53,148 nucleotides of DNA, taken from Bacteroidota bacterium (GTDB lineage Bacteria > Bacteroidota > Bacteroidia > Bacteroidales > SZUA-534). The position numbers were made by a program, and so were the translations under genes. The stretch covers positions 1 through 53,148 of the forward strand of contig QKGS01000049.1 in the NCBI GenBank assembly GCA_003250355.1. The letters are read 5' to 3'. The notes below the pieces were generated by a model. The model was given only the letters and a program-made list of their open reading frames with translations, was not told the DNA's origin and did no database searches. The stretch's first letter is position 1; every line of letters begins with the position of its first letter. Below are positions 53,005 to 53,148 of the stretch, in pieces.

Positions 53005-53148
53005 AGAGACTGTAAAATAAACTCTGTCTAACAAATATTAATTTTGCAAGATAGAGTTATGAAAACAGAAGAATTTAAAGCAATGCAAGCCAAGGCGCTT
53101 GAGCAGTTGCGAAAAGGCGAATCGCTAACGGGGAAAGATGGTGTTTTT
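53005..53148 (+). mobile_element. Left end of an IS256-family insertion sequence (cut by window end)
   Basis: GAGACTGTAAAATAAACTC beginning near 53005 resembles the terminal inverted repeats of IS256-type elements of Bacteroidota, and an IS256-like transposase frame starts 54 nt later. The exact boundary and the target duplication cannot be fixed without the right end. Confidence 0.6.
53059..53148 (+). CDS. IS256-family transposase, N-terminal fragment
   Basis: Only 30 codons fall inside the window. The start MKTEEFKAMQAKALEQLRKG followed by ESLTGKDGVF matches the common opening of IS256-family (Mutator-like, DDE) transposases in Bacteroidota. The catalytic residues lie beyond the window, so I cannot say whether the gene is intact. 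Confidence 0.7.
   Translation, partial: MKTEEFKAMQAKALEQLRKGESLTGKDGVF

Overview
The window comes from a low-GC member of the phylum Bacteroidota, most likely an anaerobic or facultative marine-type Bacteroidales/Marinilabiliales relative. The evidence is type IX secretion C-terminal sorting domains on three large secreted enzymes, TAnnTTTG-type -7 promoter elements, a hybrid two-component regulator of the polysaccharide-utilisation type with Reg_prop and Y_Y_Y sensor repeats, GH29 lipoproteins, and a glycyl radical enzyme that implies anoxic metabolism. The species cannot be fixed from the sequence.

Layout. 1-1.5 kb: an MltF-like lytic transglycosylase on the minus strand. 1.6-33.9 kb: a large carbohydrate catabolic locus. 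It holds three multidomain GH86-like (agarase/porphyranase family) T9SS-exported enzymes, four exported GH29 alpha-L-fucosidase-family enzymes, a LacI regulator, FucU-type mutarotase, FucP-type symporter, aldo-keto reductase, zinc MDR dehydrogenase, AllA-like cupin, AraC regulator, a second sugar transporter (sugar porter family), and a glycyl radical enzyme with its activase. 34-41.8 kb: two divergent Reg_prop sensor kinases, one a bare histidine kinase and one a complete HTCS. 41.9-52.8 kb: housekeeping genes (Kef-type antiporter, FAD/Fe-S dehydrogenase, LipB, RecJ, a beta-propeller protein, SucD and SucC). The window ends inside the 5' end of an IS256-type transposase gene.

How it may work together (inference): the GH86-like enzymes cut a galactan outside the cell, and the GH29 enzymes release L-galactose-configured sugars (L-fucose, L-galactose or a derivative). 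FucP and the sugar porter import monosaccharides, FucU interconverts anomers, and the reductase/dehydrogenase pair plus the glycyl radical enzyme process them anaerobically. There is no SusC/SusD pair and no sulfatase in the window. Three of four GH29 proteins lack the usual HWG histidine, and the glycyl radical enzyme lacks the Cys-x-Glu motif of the diol-dehydratase-like families. This combination is the best candidate for an undescribed pathway.

Non-coding DNA is also distinctive. Tandem heptanucleotide arrays sit between many genes, in two cases running up to a start codon. Clusters of short REP-like palindromes lie only between genes of the 9-28 kb segment. A perfect palindromic operator occurs on both sides of the LacI gene.
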